In this document: positions 17,481 to 25,805 of the stretch, one piece after another
How the letters are laid out: every line of letters starts with the position of its first letter
Numbering within the stretch: position 1 is the stretch's first letter
Source of the DNA: Neisseria macacae ATCC 33926
GTDB taxonomy: Bacteria; Pseudomonadota; Gammaproteobacteria; Burkholderiales; Neisseriaceae
Assembly: GCF_022749495.1 (NCBI RefSeq)
Contig: NZ_CP094241.1
Coordinates: 1-64,000, forward strand
Length of the DNA stretch: 64,000 nucleotides
Reading direction: 5' to 3'
Position numbers and translations under genes: made by a program
Notes under the pieces: model-generated
Told to the model about the DNA's origin: nothing
Seen by the model: the letters and a program-made list of their open reading frames with translations, nothing else
Databases searched by the model: none

Positions 17481-17768
17481 TTATTCCACAATCCCGAAAA
17501 TGTCTTCTTCGCGCATTACCAACAGCTCTTCGCCGTCGGCTTTTACGGTTTGGCCGCTGTATTTGCCGAAAATGACTTTGTCGCCGACTTTGACATCCAG
17601 CGGACGGCGGTTGCCGTCTTTACCGATTTTGCCTGCGCCCACGGCGATCACTTCGCCCATGTCGGGTTTTTCAGCGGCTGCGCCCGGCAAGACGATGCCT
17701 GATGCGGTTTTCTCTTCAGCTTCCAAGCGTTTGACGACGACGCGGTCGTGTAAAGGACGGATGGTCAT
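17481..17768 (-). CDS. groS: GroES 10-kDa co-chaperonin
   Basis: The 95-residue lid of the chaperonin. Family features are MTIRPLHDRVVVKRLEAEEK, the mobile GroEL-binding loop (TASGIVLPGAAAEKPD), and GDKVIFGKYSGQTVK. First gene of the groES-groEL operon, driven by the sigma-32-like promoter at 17881-17911. Confidence 0.98.
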   Translation of the reverse strand: MTIRPLHDRVVVKRLEAEEKTASGIVLPGAAAEKPDMGEVIAVGAGKIGKDGNRRPLDVKVGDKVIFGKYSGQTVKADGEELLVMREEDIFGIVE

Positions 17769-17797
17769 GTTTTATGCTCCGATAAATAGTTTGAAAA

Positions 17798-17869
17798 CAA
17801 TCATCTGCCTTTATCCGGCAGATGCGGTTTGAAAAAGATGGCGGCAAGTTCATCAAAAAACTTGCCTGA
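17798..17869 (-). promoter_or_regulatory. Hairpins in the groES 5' leader
   Basis: Two stems are visible in the groES leader: GGCAAGTT/AACTTGCC (17846-17869) and CATCTGCC/GGCAGATG (17798-17824). They may affect mRNA stability or temperature response; this is inference. Confidence 0.5.
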
Positions 17870-17880
17870 ACACAGCGGCA

Positions 17881-17911
17881 AATTAGGGTTCGGCGCGATA
17901 AATTCAAGGGA
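17881..17911 (-). promoter_or_regulatory. Sigma-32 (RpoH)-type heat-shock promoter of groESL
   Basis: Read on the minus strand: CCCTTGAA, 14 bp, then CCCTAATTT. This closely matches the RpoH consensus CTTGAAA-N13-15-CCCCATNT, ~110 bp before the groES start. Confidence 0.75.
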
Positions 17912-17934
17912 AGAAGCAAAAATTTTCCGCTTAA

Positions 17935-18024
17935 GGTCGTCTGAAAACGGGCATAACAGGTTGCACACTATCCCCGCCCTACTTTCAAGGCTGAGCAAGC
18001 AGGCAGACATTTTCAGACGACCTT
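17935..18024. other. Widely spaced DUS inverted pair
   Basis: AAGGTCGTCTGAAAA at 17935 and TTTTCAGACGACCTTTT ending 18024 are inverted but 57 nt apart. The spacer 17912-18130 holds no gene that I can support. Confidence 0.5.
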
Positions 18025-18133
18025 TTACAGTCGGCAAACTTCAAATGGTTCAATCAACAAAAGCCAGACACTATTGGCGCAAACATAAACACGCCTTTAC
18101 AAAATAGCATCTTATCTTTAAAATAAATAGAAA

Positions 18134-18149
18134 TCATTATTAATAATGA
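18134..18149 (+). promoter_or_regulatory. Fur-box-like palindrome
   Basis: TCATTATTAATAATGA is a perfect 16-bp palindrome similar to the Fur consensus (GATAATGATAATCATTATC), 46 bp before the FetA-like receptor start. Confidence 0.65.
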
Positions 18150-18194
18150 ATTTAACCAAAGAACTGAAACTTGCCCCCAACAAAGGAAATTTAC

Positions 18195-20210
18195 ATGACC
18201 TCACCCCTGTTCCGCTTCAGCTTGCTCTCCCTAACACTCGCCGCCGGTTTTGCCCACGCGGAAAACGAAGCGAAAGAAAGCGTTACCCTTGATACCGTTA
18301 CCGTCAAAGGTCAGGCTACAAGCGCCACACACCGTGTAACGACAAAACGTATGGAAGAAACGACTTCCACTGATTTAAAAGACGTATTGTTCAACGAACC
18401 CTCTATCAGTTTCGGCGGCGGCAACGGTCAGTCGCAATGGGTAACCATCCGAGGCATGGGACAAGACCAAATAGACTATAAAGTTGACGATACATACACC
18501 GACAGCCAGATTTTCCACCACAACGGCCGCTTTATGCTTGACCCCGCATTGGTAAAAGTCGTTGCCGTGCAAAAAGGTACGGGTTCGGCCTCAGCAGGTA
18601 TCGGCGCAACCAGCGGCGCGATTGTTGCCGAAACGGTTGAAGCTAAGGATTTGCTGAGAGAAGGCCAAAACGTCGGTTTCAAAGTCAATGCCGGTATCAG
18701 CAGCAATAAAGGCTATTCGCGCGGCGCAAGCGTTTATGGTCAGGCAGGCGGTTTTGACGCTTTGGTTTCAGGAAATTTCGTACGCGACAAAGAATACACG
18801 GCAGGCAAAGGCTACCGTAATCTGCTCGGAAGCGATAAGGTTTTGAACAGTGCATTGGGTTCGCGCGGCTTGCTGGGCAAAATCGGCTATCGCTTCAATG
18901 AAGACAACCGTATTGAATTGAGCCACCGCCAAGAGAAACAATATGGGGAGCGCGCTCTGCGCGAGGAGTTTGATTTCTCACAAGTATTCCAAACCGACCG
19001 CCGCACGGGTCAATACATTTTGGATGCCAACGGCAACCGTATTCCGAATACCGCCAACAACTCGCCACGTTACCGCACGCTGACCCAAGACACCACCAAC
19101 TTGGAATTCAAAGGCGGAAACTTGGGCTTTATCGAAAAAATCAAAGCCAATGTTTACCGCTTGAATACAAAACGCGACGAAGCCCCCAATCCCAATTATG
19201 AATTGGACGGTGAAGTACGGACATACGGAGCCAACCTGAATCTCGACAGCCGTCTATTTGACCGCCACACCTTAAAATACGGCTTAAACTGGCGTACTCA
19301 AAAAAGCAGCTCAAACGGAGAAGGCGGCGAGAAGAAAAACGATGCAGGCGCATATGTTGAAGGTATTTGGGATTTCTCACCGGTTACGCTGACCACAGGT
19401 TTGCGCTATGACCGTTGGAAAATGAAAACCAGCAGCAAAACAGAAAATTCAGACGGCAACTTCAATCCAAGCATCGGGTTGGTTTATGATATTTCTCCCG
19501 AATTCTCTATCAACACCAGCCTGAACTATGCAACCCGCAGCCCCCGCCTGTACGAAGCAGCTTTAGCAAACAACAGGCCGATTGTTGCATCGCCTGACTT
19601 GAAAGCAGAACGCTCGCGAAATGCAGAAATCGGCTTTAACTACCACTGGAATTCTGCCCTAACACTGTCCGGCAGCTACTTCCACCAACAAATCAAAGAT
19701 GTGCAAGCCATCCGCCAAGAAGGGCGAAACTACGTCTGGTATAACGGCGGCAAGCTGAAAAACAGAGGTTACGAACTGAACGCCGCCTACCGTTGGAAAG
19801 GTCTGACCGCCCGCGCAGGCGTAGCTTACAGCAGACCGAAGTTGAACGGAGATACCGCTGACATCGTGACAACCGCTATCCCGATGGGACGTACATGGAC
19901 GACAGGTCTGTCGTACCAATTCGACAATCCGAACCTGGAAATCGGCTGGCGCGGACGTTATGTCCAAAATGCAGGCTATGCTCCGACCTCGCGTGGCTCT
20001 GACGTAGCTCTGAATGTTGTCCGTGCAGGCTACGGCATCAACGATATATTTGCCAACTGGAAGCCGACAGGCAAAGATGATCTAAACGTCAACTTCGCCG
20101 TCAACAATGTCTTTGATAAAAACTACAAGCCGCACAGCCAGCGTGCAGGTGCCAGCTCCCTGCCTGAACCAGGCCGCGATATCCGCCTGAGCGTAAACTA
20201 CCGCTTCTAA
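18195..20210 (+). CDS. fetA: TonB-dependent outer-membrane receptor, FetA (FrpB)-like
   Basis: A 671-residue outer-membrane siderophore receptor. The start at 18195 follows an AAAGGA ribosome site and gives signal peptide MTSPLFRFSLLSLTLAAGFAHA. The TonB box is TLDTVTVKG, the plug domain carries EPSISFGGGNGQSQWVTIRG (close to the FetA pattern I recall), and the rest is a 22-strand barrel ending in VNYRF with the terminal Phe needed for assembly. FetA takes up ferric enterobactin-like catecholates in gonococcus; ligand specificity here is inferred. No fetB-type ABC genes follow; the gene stands alone with its own terminator. Confidence 0.87.
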   Translation: MTSPLFRFSLLSLTLAAGFAHAENEAKESVTLDTVTVKGQATSATHRVTTKRMEETTSTDLKDVLFNEPSISFGGGNGQSQWVTIRGMGQDQIDYKVDDTYTDSQIFHHNGRFMLDPALVKVVAVQKGTGSASAGIGATSGAIVAETVEAKDLLREGQNVGFKVNAGISSNKGYSRGASVYGQAGGFDALVSGNFVRDKEYTAGKGYRNLLGSDKVLNSALGSRGLLGKIGYRFNEDNRIELSHRQEKQYGERALREEFDFSQVFQTDRRTGQYILDANGNRIPNTANNSPRYRTLTQDTTNLEFKGGNLGFIEKIKANVYRLNTKRDEAPNPNYELDGEVRTYGANLNLDSRLFDRHTLKYGLNWRTQKSSSNGEGGEKKNDAGAYVEGIWDFSPVTLTTGLRYDRWKMKTSSKTENSDGNFNPSIGLVYDISPEFSINTSLNYATRSPRLYEAALANNRPIVASPDLKAERSRNAEIGFNYHWNSALTLSGSYFHQQIKDVQAIRQEGRNYVWYNGGKLKNRGYELNAAYRWKGLTARAGVAYSRPKLNGDTADIVTTAIPMGRTWTTGLSYQFDNPNLEIGWRGRYVQNAGYAPTSRGSDVALNVVRAGYGINDIFANWKPTGKDDLNVNFAVNNVFDKNYKPHSQRAGASSLPEPGRDIRLSVNYRF

Positions 20211-20227
20211 ACATTGCGTAAAAGCAA

Positions 20228-20269
20228 AGACGTCGTCTGAAAAATTTTTGCTATTTTCAGACGACGTCT
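20228..20269 (+). terminator. Variant-DUS terminator (AGACGTCGTCTGAA)
   Basis: AGACGTCGTCTGAAAA and TTTTCAGACGACGTCT form a perfect 16-bp stem after the receptor gene. The second and third DUS bases differ from the AGGTCG form. Confidence 0.8.
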
Positions 20270-20308
20270 CTTTGTTTGGAAAACCGTGTTTACCGGAAGA
20301 CTGTTTGT

Positions 20309-20668
20309 TCAAATGTCCCTTTGGATAGCCTTGTCGCGTTCCGCTTCGATTGAATGAATATATTGCATCAGCGTTTGAATAAAAACGGCCAAATCACGCT
20401 GCCACGAATGGCGGTTGGTTTTAGTGAAATACAGCGATATTTCGGGTTGCTCCATCAGATAGCAACCGAAGCTCTCGTGCAACGGTACGATACGGATATC
20501 GTTCACATTATAAAAAGCAATGGTCATTGGTAGCGTGAAATAGGGATGTGACAGCGTCCACATGGCAGGGAAGGCGGGGCTGTCATCTTCAGAAGCAACA
20601 GTTAAATCATGGTTATACAGGGCGTTGCGCAGGTCTGTGATGTGCTTTTTCATGTTTTTATTTTTCAT
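20309..20668 (-). CDS. Hypothetical protein (second gene of an overlapping pair)
   Basis: A 119-residue protein (114 if MKKHITDLRN at 20653 is the start). Soluble, with segments MWTLSHPYFTLPMTIAFYNV, ESFGCYLMEQPEISLYF and a helical C-terminus. Its ATG overlaps the TGA of the upstream gene (ATGA at 20665-20668), so translation is coupled. The pair ends 38 nt from the FetA-like terminator, convergent with it. I do not recognise the family. Confidence 0.65.
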   Translation of the reverse strand: MKNKNMKKHITDLRNALYNHDLTVASEDDSPAFPAMWTLSHPYFTLPMTIAFYNVNDIRIVPLHESFGCYLMEQPEISLYFTKTNRHSWQRDLAVFIQTLMQYIHSIEAERDKAIQRDI

Positions 20669-20925
20669 TCTATTTGGAAAAATGCTTGAACAAAGCGGGT
20701 GATGTTTGCCCGATTTACTGCTTGCAGCACAACGACTGCTTCGTTTTTCAAAAAACCGACTGAGTCAGATTCATCGGCACGGGTTTGGTTGAGGCGACAC
20801 AAATCGTAGAAGGTAAAAACAAAATTTTGCCCATTGATACATAATGGAAAATCCAATAGACAGCCTTTGTTCTCGGCTTCAAATTCGGCAAGATCATCAA
20901 ACCATTCAGGAAATGTGATGTGCAT
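20665..20925 (-). CDS. Hypothetical protein (first gene of an overlapping pair)
   Basis: An 86-residue acidic soluble protein beginning MHITFPEWFDDLAEFEAENKG, with LLDFPLCINGQNFVFTFYDL and VVVLQAVNRANI segments. No signal peptide. Coupled to the next gene by an ATGA overlap. The spacer to the tRNA cluster (20926-21080) shows one DUS arm but no gene. Function unknown. Confidence 0.65.
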   Translation of the reverse strand: MHITFPEWFDDLAEFEAENKGCLLDFPLCINGQNFVFTFYDLCRLNQTRADESDSVGFLKNEAVVVLQAVNRANITRFVQAFFQIE

Positions 20926-21080
20926 GAGTTTCCTTTTAAAATCGTATGAAAAGTCCGTTTCGTTAGAATGACTTTCAAAAGGTCTTTTCAGACGACCTCA
21001 AAGCTACCTAAAAAGCCAAATACTTCAATTCTCACAGATGACGCGCAAGTCCAACCTCTATTTGAAATGCAATAGACAAT

Positions 21081-21116
21081 AAAAAATCCTGCATATTGCC
21101 ATGCAGGATTTTTTAT
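21081..21116 (-). terminator. Terminator of the tRNA-Pro-Arg-His cluster
   Basis: AAATCCTGCAT and ATGCAGGATTT pair around ATTGCC, with A- and T-runs on either side, directly after tRNA-His. Confidence 0.92.
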
Positions 21117-21117
21117 T

Positions 21118-21194
21118 TGGGGTGGCTGATGGGGCTCGAACCCACGACAACTGGAATCACAATCCAGGGCTCTACCAACTGAGCTACAGCCACC
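21118..21194 (-). tRNA. tRNA-His (GTG)
   Basis: A 77-nt tRNA counting the extra 5' G typical of tRNA-His: G-GTGGCTG...CAGCCAC-C-CCA. The anticodon loop is TTGTGAT. CCA is encoded. Confidence 0.95.
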
Positions 21195-21203
21195 ATTAAC
21201 TTT

Positions 21204-21280
21204 TGGCACGCCCGACAGGAATCGAACCTGTAACCCCCGACTTAGAAGGTCGGTGCTCTATCCGGTTGAGCTACGGGCGC
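21204..21280 (-). tRNA. tRNA-Arg (TCT)
   Basis: A 77-nt cloverleaf starting GCGCCCGTAGCTC, anticodon TCT in CTTCTAAG, encoded CCA. Nine nt before tRNA-His. Confidence 0.95.
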
Positions 21281-21309
21281 TCATGCCGATTCGTGCTGAA
21301 TTTTTTGTG

Positions 21310-21387
21310 TGGTCGGGGCGGTGGGATTCGAACTCACGACCCTCTGCTCCCAAAGCAGATGCGCTAACCGGGCTGCGCTACGCCCCG
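21310..21387 (-). tRNA. tRNA-Pro (TGG)
   Basis: A 78-nt cloverleaf starting CGGGGCGTAGCGC, anticodon TGG in the loop CTTTGGGAG, encoded CCA. First of the three-tRNA cluster. Confidence 0.95.
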
Positions 21388-21625
21388 ACTGAAGAATGGG
21401 AATATACAGATACGCTGAAATCCTGTCAATCCAATTTGAGATCATTTTTCTTTTTTCTAAATTATCTATTTATTTTTATTTAAAATTTAATTTTTCGCCT
21501 ACTTCATACTGGGTGTAATGCCGTTCAAAAATACAGTTTCGGTTTTTGCTGTTATCCGACTGCCAAATCATTTTAAAAATGCGATAATTGCGTTTGCTAT
21601 TTATTGATAACCAAATGGAAATTTC

Positions 21626-22477
21626 ATGACAGCCCAATTGATTGACGGTAAAAAAATATCGCAGGAGCGTTTGCAGCTGGTATCCGCTGCGGTAGCCAAG
21701 CGGCTTGAATCTGGATTGCGCGCGCCTTGTTTGGCCGTGGTGTTGGTCGGTGACAATCCTGCCAGTGCCGTATATGTCCGCAACAAGAAATCGGCATGCC
21801 AAAAATGCGGCATCAGGTCATTGTCTTATGAGCTGCCAGCGTCGACTTCTCAGGAAGACTTGCTGAAGCTGATTGATGAATTGAACGGGAACGCGGAAGT
21901 AGACGGTATTTTGGTGCAGCTCCCGCTTCCTGAAGGCTTAGACAGTCAGGCTGTTTTGGAACGTATCCATCCGGACAAAGATGTGGACGGCTTCCATCCT
22001 TATAACGTGGGTCGTTTGGTGGTAAAAATGCCGCTGATGCGCCCTTGTACGCCCAAGGGTGTGATGACGCTGCTGGAGGCTTACGGCATCGATCCGAAAG
22101 GCAAGAAGGCGGTGGTTGTCGGGGCATCGAATATTGTCGGACGCCCGCAGGCATTGGAGCTGCTGCTTGCCCGCGCCACGGTAACGATTTGCCACAGTGC
22201 GACGGAAAACTTGGATAAGGAAGTTGGGGCTGCCGATATTGTGGTGGTAGGCGTCGGGATTCCCAATTTTGTCAAAGGGGAATGGATTAAACCCGGCGCA
22301 GTGGTGATTGATGTCGGGATTAACCGTTTGGAAGATGGCAGCCTGTGCGGCGATGTGGAATTTGATGTGGCAAAAGAACGGGCGGGCATGATTACCCCGG
22401 TACCCGGCGGGGTCGGTCCGATGACGATTGCTACTTTATTGGAAAATACTTTACATGCTGCGACACTGCATGACTAA
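21626..22477 (+). CDS. folD: FolD, methylenetetrahydrofolate dehydrogenase / cyclohydrolase
   Basis: A 283-residue bifunctional cytoplasmic enzyme that interconverts 5,10-methylene-THF and 10-formyl-THF, supplying one-carbon units for purines and fMet-tRNA. The catalytic Lys54 sits in YVRNKK, followed by GILVQLPLPEGL and the NADP-binding VVGASNIVGRPQA, and ends with PGGVGPMTIATLLENT. Full length. The AT-rich spacer 21388-21625 holds its promoter and that of the divergent tRNA cluster. Confidence 0.97.
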   Translation: MTAQLIDGKKISQERLQLVSAAVAKRLESGLRAPCLAVVLVGDNPASAVYVRNKKSACQKCGIRSLSYELPASTSQEDLLKLIDELNGNAEVDGILVQLPLPEGLDSQAVLERIHPDKDVDGFHPYNVGRLVVKMPLMRPCTPKGVMTLLEAYGIDPKGKKAVVVGASNIVGRPQALELLLARATVTICHSATENLDKEVGAADIVVVGVGIPNFVKGEWIKPGAVVIDVGINRLEDGSLCGDVEFDVAKERAGMITPVPGGVGPMTIATLLENTLHAATLHD

Positions 22478-22545
22478 ACCACTGTAAACGGACACGATAC
22501 GGCAGGCGGCAGATTGGTGGCTTCACTTTCAACCACTGGAAAACA

Positions 22546-23373
22546 TTATTCGATGTGGCGGAACATGCCTAAAGTCAATCTGTCCAGCCCTGCCAAATCT
22601 TGTTGCGTACTGACTTCGACAAAGCCGTTTGCCGTCAAAATCTGCCGCACTGCTGCGCCTTGGTTGTAACCATGTTCCAGCAGCAGCCATCCGCCCTCTT
22701 TCAAAAATTCCGGCGCGCGCTGCGCCAGCTCTCGAATACAGGTCAAGCCGTCGGCAAAATCTGTCAACGCCGTTTGCGGCTCGAATCTCAAATCCCCTTG
22801 GCTCAAATGCTCGTCGCCGGCTTCGATATAAGGCGGATTGGAAACAATGACATCGAAGCGGTGCTTGTCTTCAGACGACGTCTTATCCGTCTCAAACCAC
22901 GAACCCAATGCAAACTCGACCCTTGCGCCCAGATTTTCCGCGTTTTTACGGGCAATCGCCAACGCTCCGCCACTGATATCGGAAGCGCGCACTGCCGCAT
23001 CCGTTCTTTCCAACGCCACTGTCACGGCAACCGCCCCGCTGCCCGTTCCCAAATCCCAAACCTGTCCGTTTGCAGGAAGATGCCCGATAACCGCCTCCAC
23101 CAAATGCTCGGTTTCGGGACGGGGAATCAACACGTCGGGACCGACTTCAAACCATCGTCCGTAAAACTCCCGTCCGCCTAAAATATACGCCATCGGCTCG
23201 CCTTTCAGACGACGTGCCTGCAGGATATCCAGTTGCGCGGCTACTGCTTCCGGCAGCGGATCGGCGCCTTGCGTGACCAACTGCACACGGCTATAACCGC
23301 CTGCATGTTGTAGCAACATACGGGCTTCGAGTCTCGGCAACTGCGAATGGCGCAGCCATTGGTCTAAGGTCAT
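22546..23373 (-). CDS. prmC: PrmC, release-factor glutamine N5-methyltransferase
   Basis: PrmC methylates the GGQ glutamine of RF1 and RF2. The 275-residue protein has the N-terminal release-factor binding helices (MTLDQWLRHSQLPRLEARML), the SAM motif VWDLGTGSGAVAV, and the NPPY motif in VIVSNPPYIEAG that holds the target glutamine. The gene contains DUS-like sequences in frame. Here it is convergent with folD. Confidence 0.96.
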   Translation of the reverse strand: MTLDQWLRHSQLPRLEARMLLQHAGGYSRVQLVTQGADPLPEAVAAQLDILQARRLKGEPMAYILGGREFYGRWFEVGPDVLIPRPETEHLVEAVIGHLPANGQVWDLGTGSGAVAVTVALERTDAAVRASDISGGALAIARKNAENLGARVEFALGSWFETDKTSSEDKHRFDVIVSNPPYIEAGDEHLSQGDLRFEPQTALTDFADGLTCIRELAQRAPEFLKEGGWLLLEHGYNQGAAVRQILTANGFVEVSTQQDLAGLDRLTLGMFRHIE

Positions 23374-23424
23374 GTCGTGTTTGTCCTGAGTTTGTACGGG
23401 TAACGGTGAGGGGTCCTGTTTATC

Positions 23425-24513
23425 TTAATCTTTGCGCGGCGGCCAATAGACGTCTTCTTTTTTGACGATACCGCGTTTGAGGATATCGGCAGCAAGAGCA
23501 GCGGTGTCGGGTGGATTTTGGTAGAACGCCGCGTCTTCTTTACTCATTGCGGAGTAGATGCCTTTCCAGTGGGTTTTAGCTGGAGGAAGGGGGAGGACTT
23601 CGTCTAGGCGCGGGAAGGTATAGAAGGGGTTGCCGCTTTTGGTGCCTGTGCCTTTTAAAGCAACTTTTAATTCTTTATAAGCCGCTTCTCGGATGGGGTC
23701 TGCATGAATATCGGAGAAATTCTTCATAAGTTCTTTATTTTTAGCAAAAACCATTTCTAGATTTAAGGCAGCGTCACCACCTCCTTCACCACCGTGGCGC
23801 ACTGCGCTATGCATCAGTAACAGTGATTCTTTTAAGTTACCGTGACGAATTTCCTTAACCATGGATAATTCTTCCATAGCAGCCGAAAAACCCTGTCTAG
23901 CTGCGCAATCAAGCAGCAGTTCGCGCGTGTTGTAATCTTTAAATCGTTTATCGTAAATCCGTGCCAATTCATATTGTGCCAGTGGTACGCCCAAATCCAC
24001 CGCCTTTTGCAGGTAGGCAAGAGCGAGTTTAGGGTTATAGCGATAGCCCGCATTGCCTTCATACAGCGCGTCAAACAGCCAGTAGTTTGCCATTGCCCAA
24101 TTTTTGTCTAAACCATAGTGCAGCCATTTGCGGGCGCGACTGGGTTGGGGAGCATACAAAGTACCGCTTGCCCCTTGTCCGTTGGTATAAAGTAAATAAA
24201 GGTTGTTAATTGCCTGATAGTGCCCCTTTGACGCTGCTGCTTCGTACAGGGTAATCATATCCTGAGCCTGCCGCGTATTCTTGCGCCAACCTTCAGCATG
24301 AATCAGAGTGGCGGCACGATACCAGAGATGGGATTCAGCATCGGGCGGGGACGGCGGCGTCCAAGTAGTGCAGGTGTATTCGGTACGCTTCGAGTCAAAG
24401 GCTTTGGGTGCTGGATGGGTCTGGGTGTAATCGCGGTCGGATTGGGACGGCGAAACCGAACCGCAGGAAGCCAGCAGGGGGATAAGCAGGGCGATGAAAG
24501 TGAGTTTTTTCAT
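23425..24513 (-). CDS. Sel1-repeat lipoprotein, paralogue 3 of 3
   Basis: A 362-residue lipoprotein: signal peptide MKKLTFIALLIPLLASCGS with lipobox LASC (Cys17). I used the ATG at 24513; the longer frame runs through a DUS hairpin. The mature part has tetratricopeptide-like Sel1 helices, such as YEAAASKGHYQAINNLYLLY, KAVDLGVPLAQYELARIYDK and AARQGFSAAMEEL. Sel1 repeats bind partner proteins; the target is unknown. It is the last of three tandem paralogues and differs at the C-terminus (VYWPPRKD instead of SPRPPEPPEDHGL). Confidence 0.82.
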   Translation of the reverse strand: MKKLTFIALLIPLLASCGSVSPSQSDRDYTQTHPAPKAFDSKRTEYTCTTWTPPSPPDAESHLWYRAATLIHAEGWRKNTRQAQDMITLYEAAASKGHYQAINNLYLLYTNGQGASGTLYAPQPSRARKWLHYGLDKNWAMANYWLFDALYEGNAGYRYNPKLALAYLQKAVDLGVPLAQYELARIYDKRFKDYNTRELLLDCAARQGFSAAMEELSMVKEIRHGNLKESLLLMHSAVRHGGEGGGDAALNLEMVFAKNKELMKNFSDIHADPIREAAYKELKVALKGTGTKSGNPFYTFPRLDEVLPLPPAKTHWKGIYSAMSKEDAAFYQNPPDTAALAADILKRGIVKKEDVYWPPRKD

Positions 24514-24538
24514 GGTATGTGTTGATTGTGTTTGTGTT

Positions 24539-24582
24539 GAGGTTGTCTGAAACTGGAAATCAGGTTTCAGACGACCTTTTTT
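24539..24582 (-). terminator. DUS-pair terminator between Sel1 paralogues
   Basis: GGTTGTCTGAAAC and GTTTCAGACGACC; one arm carries a C-to-T change in the DUS. The hairpin is repeated with the genes at 25740 and 26938. Confidence 0.7.
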
Positions 24583-24604
24583 AAATGTTGTGTCTTGATT
24601 CCAC

Positions 24605-25714
24605 TTACAACCCGTGATCTTCGGGAGGCTCGGGAGGGCGTGGCGACCAGTAAACTTCTTCTTTTTTGACAATGCCGCGTTTAAGGATGTCGGCGGCTAA
24701 GGCTGCGGTGTCAGGCGGATTTTGATAGAACGCTGCGTCTTCCTTGCTCATTGCGGAGTAGATGCCTTTCCAATGGGTTTTGGCGGGTGGCAGGGGAAGG
24801 ACTTCGTCTAGGCGCGGGAAGGTGTAGAAGGGGTTGCCGCTTTTGGTGCCTGTGCCCATAAGGGCTTTTTCCAACTCGGCATAAGCTGCCTCTCGAACAG
24901 GATTGGAGGGGGTGGCAGCAAATTGATACATAAGCTCCTTATCCTTAGCATAAACCATTGTTAGCTTTAAGGCGGCTTCTCCTCCTCCTTCACCACCATG
25001 GCGCACTGCATTATGCATTAATTGCAAGGATTCTTTTAGGTTGCCGCGTATTGAATATATCACACCTAATCTGTTCATTGCGGTAGAAAACCCTTGCTTC
25101 GCCGCACAGCTCAATAACAATTCTCGAACCTTTTTATTATTAAACTGTTTATCATAAATTAAAGACAACTCATACTGCGCCAGTGGCACACCCAAATCCA
25201 CCGCCTTTTGCAAATAGGCAAGACCAAGTTGCGGATTACGGCGATAGCCCGCATTGCCTTCATACAGCGCATCAAACAGCCAATAGTTTGCCATCGCCCA
25301 GTTTTTGTCCAGACCGTAGTGCAGCCATTTACGGGATCGGTTGTGCAAGGGGTTGTACATGATGCCGGTCGAACCTTGCACATGGGTGTAGAGCAGGTAA
25401 AGGTTGTTGATTGCCTGATAATGCCCCCTCGACGCCGCGGCTTCGTACAAGACAATCATGTCCTGAAATTCCTGTTTGTTCATACGCCAGTCTTTGGCAT
25501 CCAGTAGTGTGGCGGCACGATACCAGAGATGGGATTCGGCATCGGGCGGGGACGGCGGCGTCCAAGTCGCGCAGGTGTATTCGGTGCGCTTCGAGTCAAA
25601 GGCTTTGGGTGCGGGATGGGTCTGGGTGTAATCGCGGTCGGATTGGGAAAGTGAAACCGAACCGCAGGAAGCCAGCAGGGGGATAAGCAGGGCGATGAAA
25701 GTGAGTTTGTTCAT
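24605..25714 (-). CDS. Sel1-repeat lipoprotein, paralogue 2 of 3
   Basis: A 369-residue protein with signal peptide MNKLTFIALLIPLLASCGS (lipobox LASC). Start at 25714. Very similar to its neighbours, especially the first ~200 residues of paralogue 3 and the C-terminal ~60 of paralogue 1 (KTHWKGIYSAMSKEDAAF, ending SPRPPEPPEDHGL). The centre, with Sel1 units such as KAVDLGVPLAQYELSLIYDK, is the most divergent part. Localised differences suggest recombination among the copies. Confidence 0.82.
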   Translation of the reverse strand: MNKLTFIALLIPLLASCGSVSLSQSDRDYTQTHPAPKAFDSKRTEYTCATWTPPSPPDAESHLWYRAATLLDAKDWRMNKQEFQDMIVLYEAAASRGHYQAINNLYLLYTHVQGSTGIMYNPLHNRSRKWLHYGLDKNWAMANYWLFDALYEGNAGYRRNPQLGLAYLQKAVDLGVPLAQYELSLIYDKQFNNKKVRELLLSCAAKQGFSTAMNRLGVIYSIRGNLKESLQLMHNAVRHGGEGGGEAALKLTMVYAKDKELMYQFAATPSNPVREAAYAELEKALMGTGTKSGNPFYTFPRLDEVLPLPPAKTHWKGIYSAMSKEDAAFYQNPPDTAALAADILKRGIVKKEEVYWSPRPPEPPEDHGL

Positions 25715-25739
25715 GGCATGTGTTGATGATGTTTGTGTT

Positions 25740-25783
25740 GAGGTCGTCTGAAACTGGAAATCAGGTTTCAGACGACCTTTTTT
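25740..25783 (-). terminator. DUS-pair terminator between Sel1 paralogues
   Basis: GAGGTCGTCTGAAAC and GTTTCAGACGACCTTTTTT around TGGAAATCAG. The same hairpin and downstream ATGTTGTGTCTTGATTCC flank each copy, so the repeat unit includes the terminator. Confidence 0.78.
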
Positions 25784-25805
25784 AAATGTTGTGTCTTGAT
25801 TCCAA

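Noticed and set aside
17801..18037. 78-codon frame on the minus strand upstream of groES
   Set aside because: It overlaps the heat-shock promoter and leader of groESL and contains translated DUS arms.
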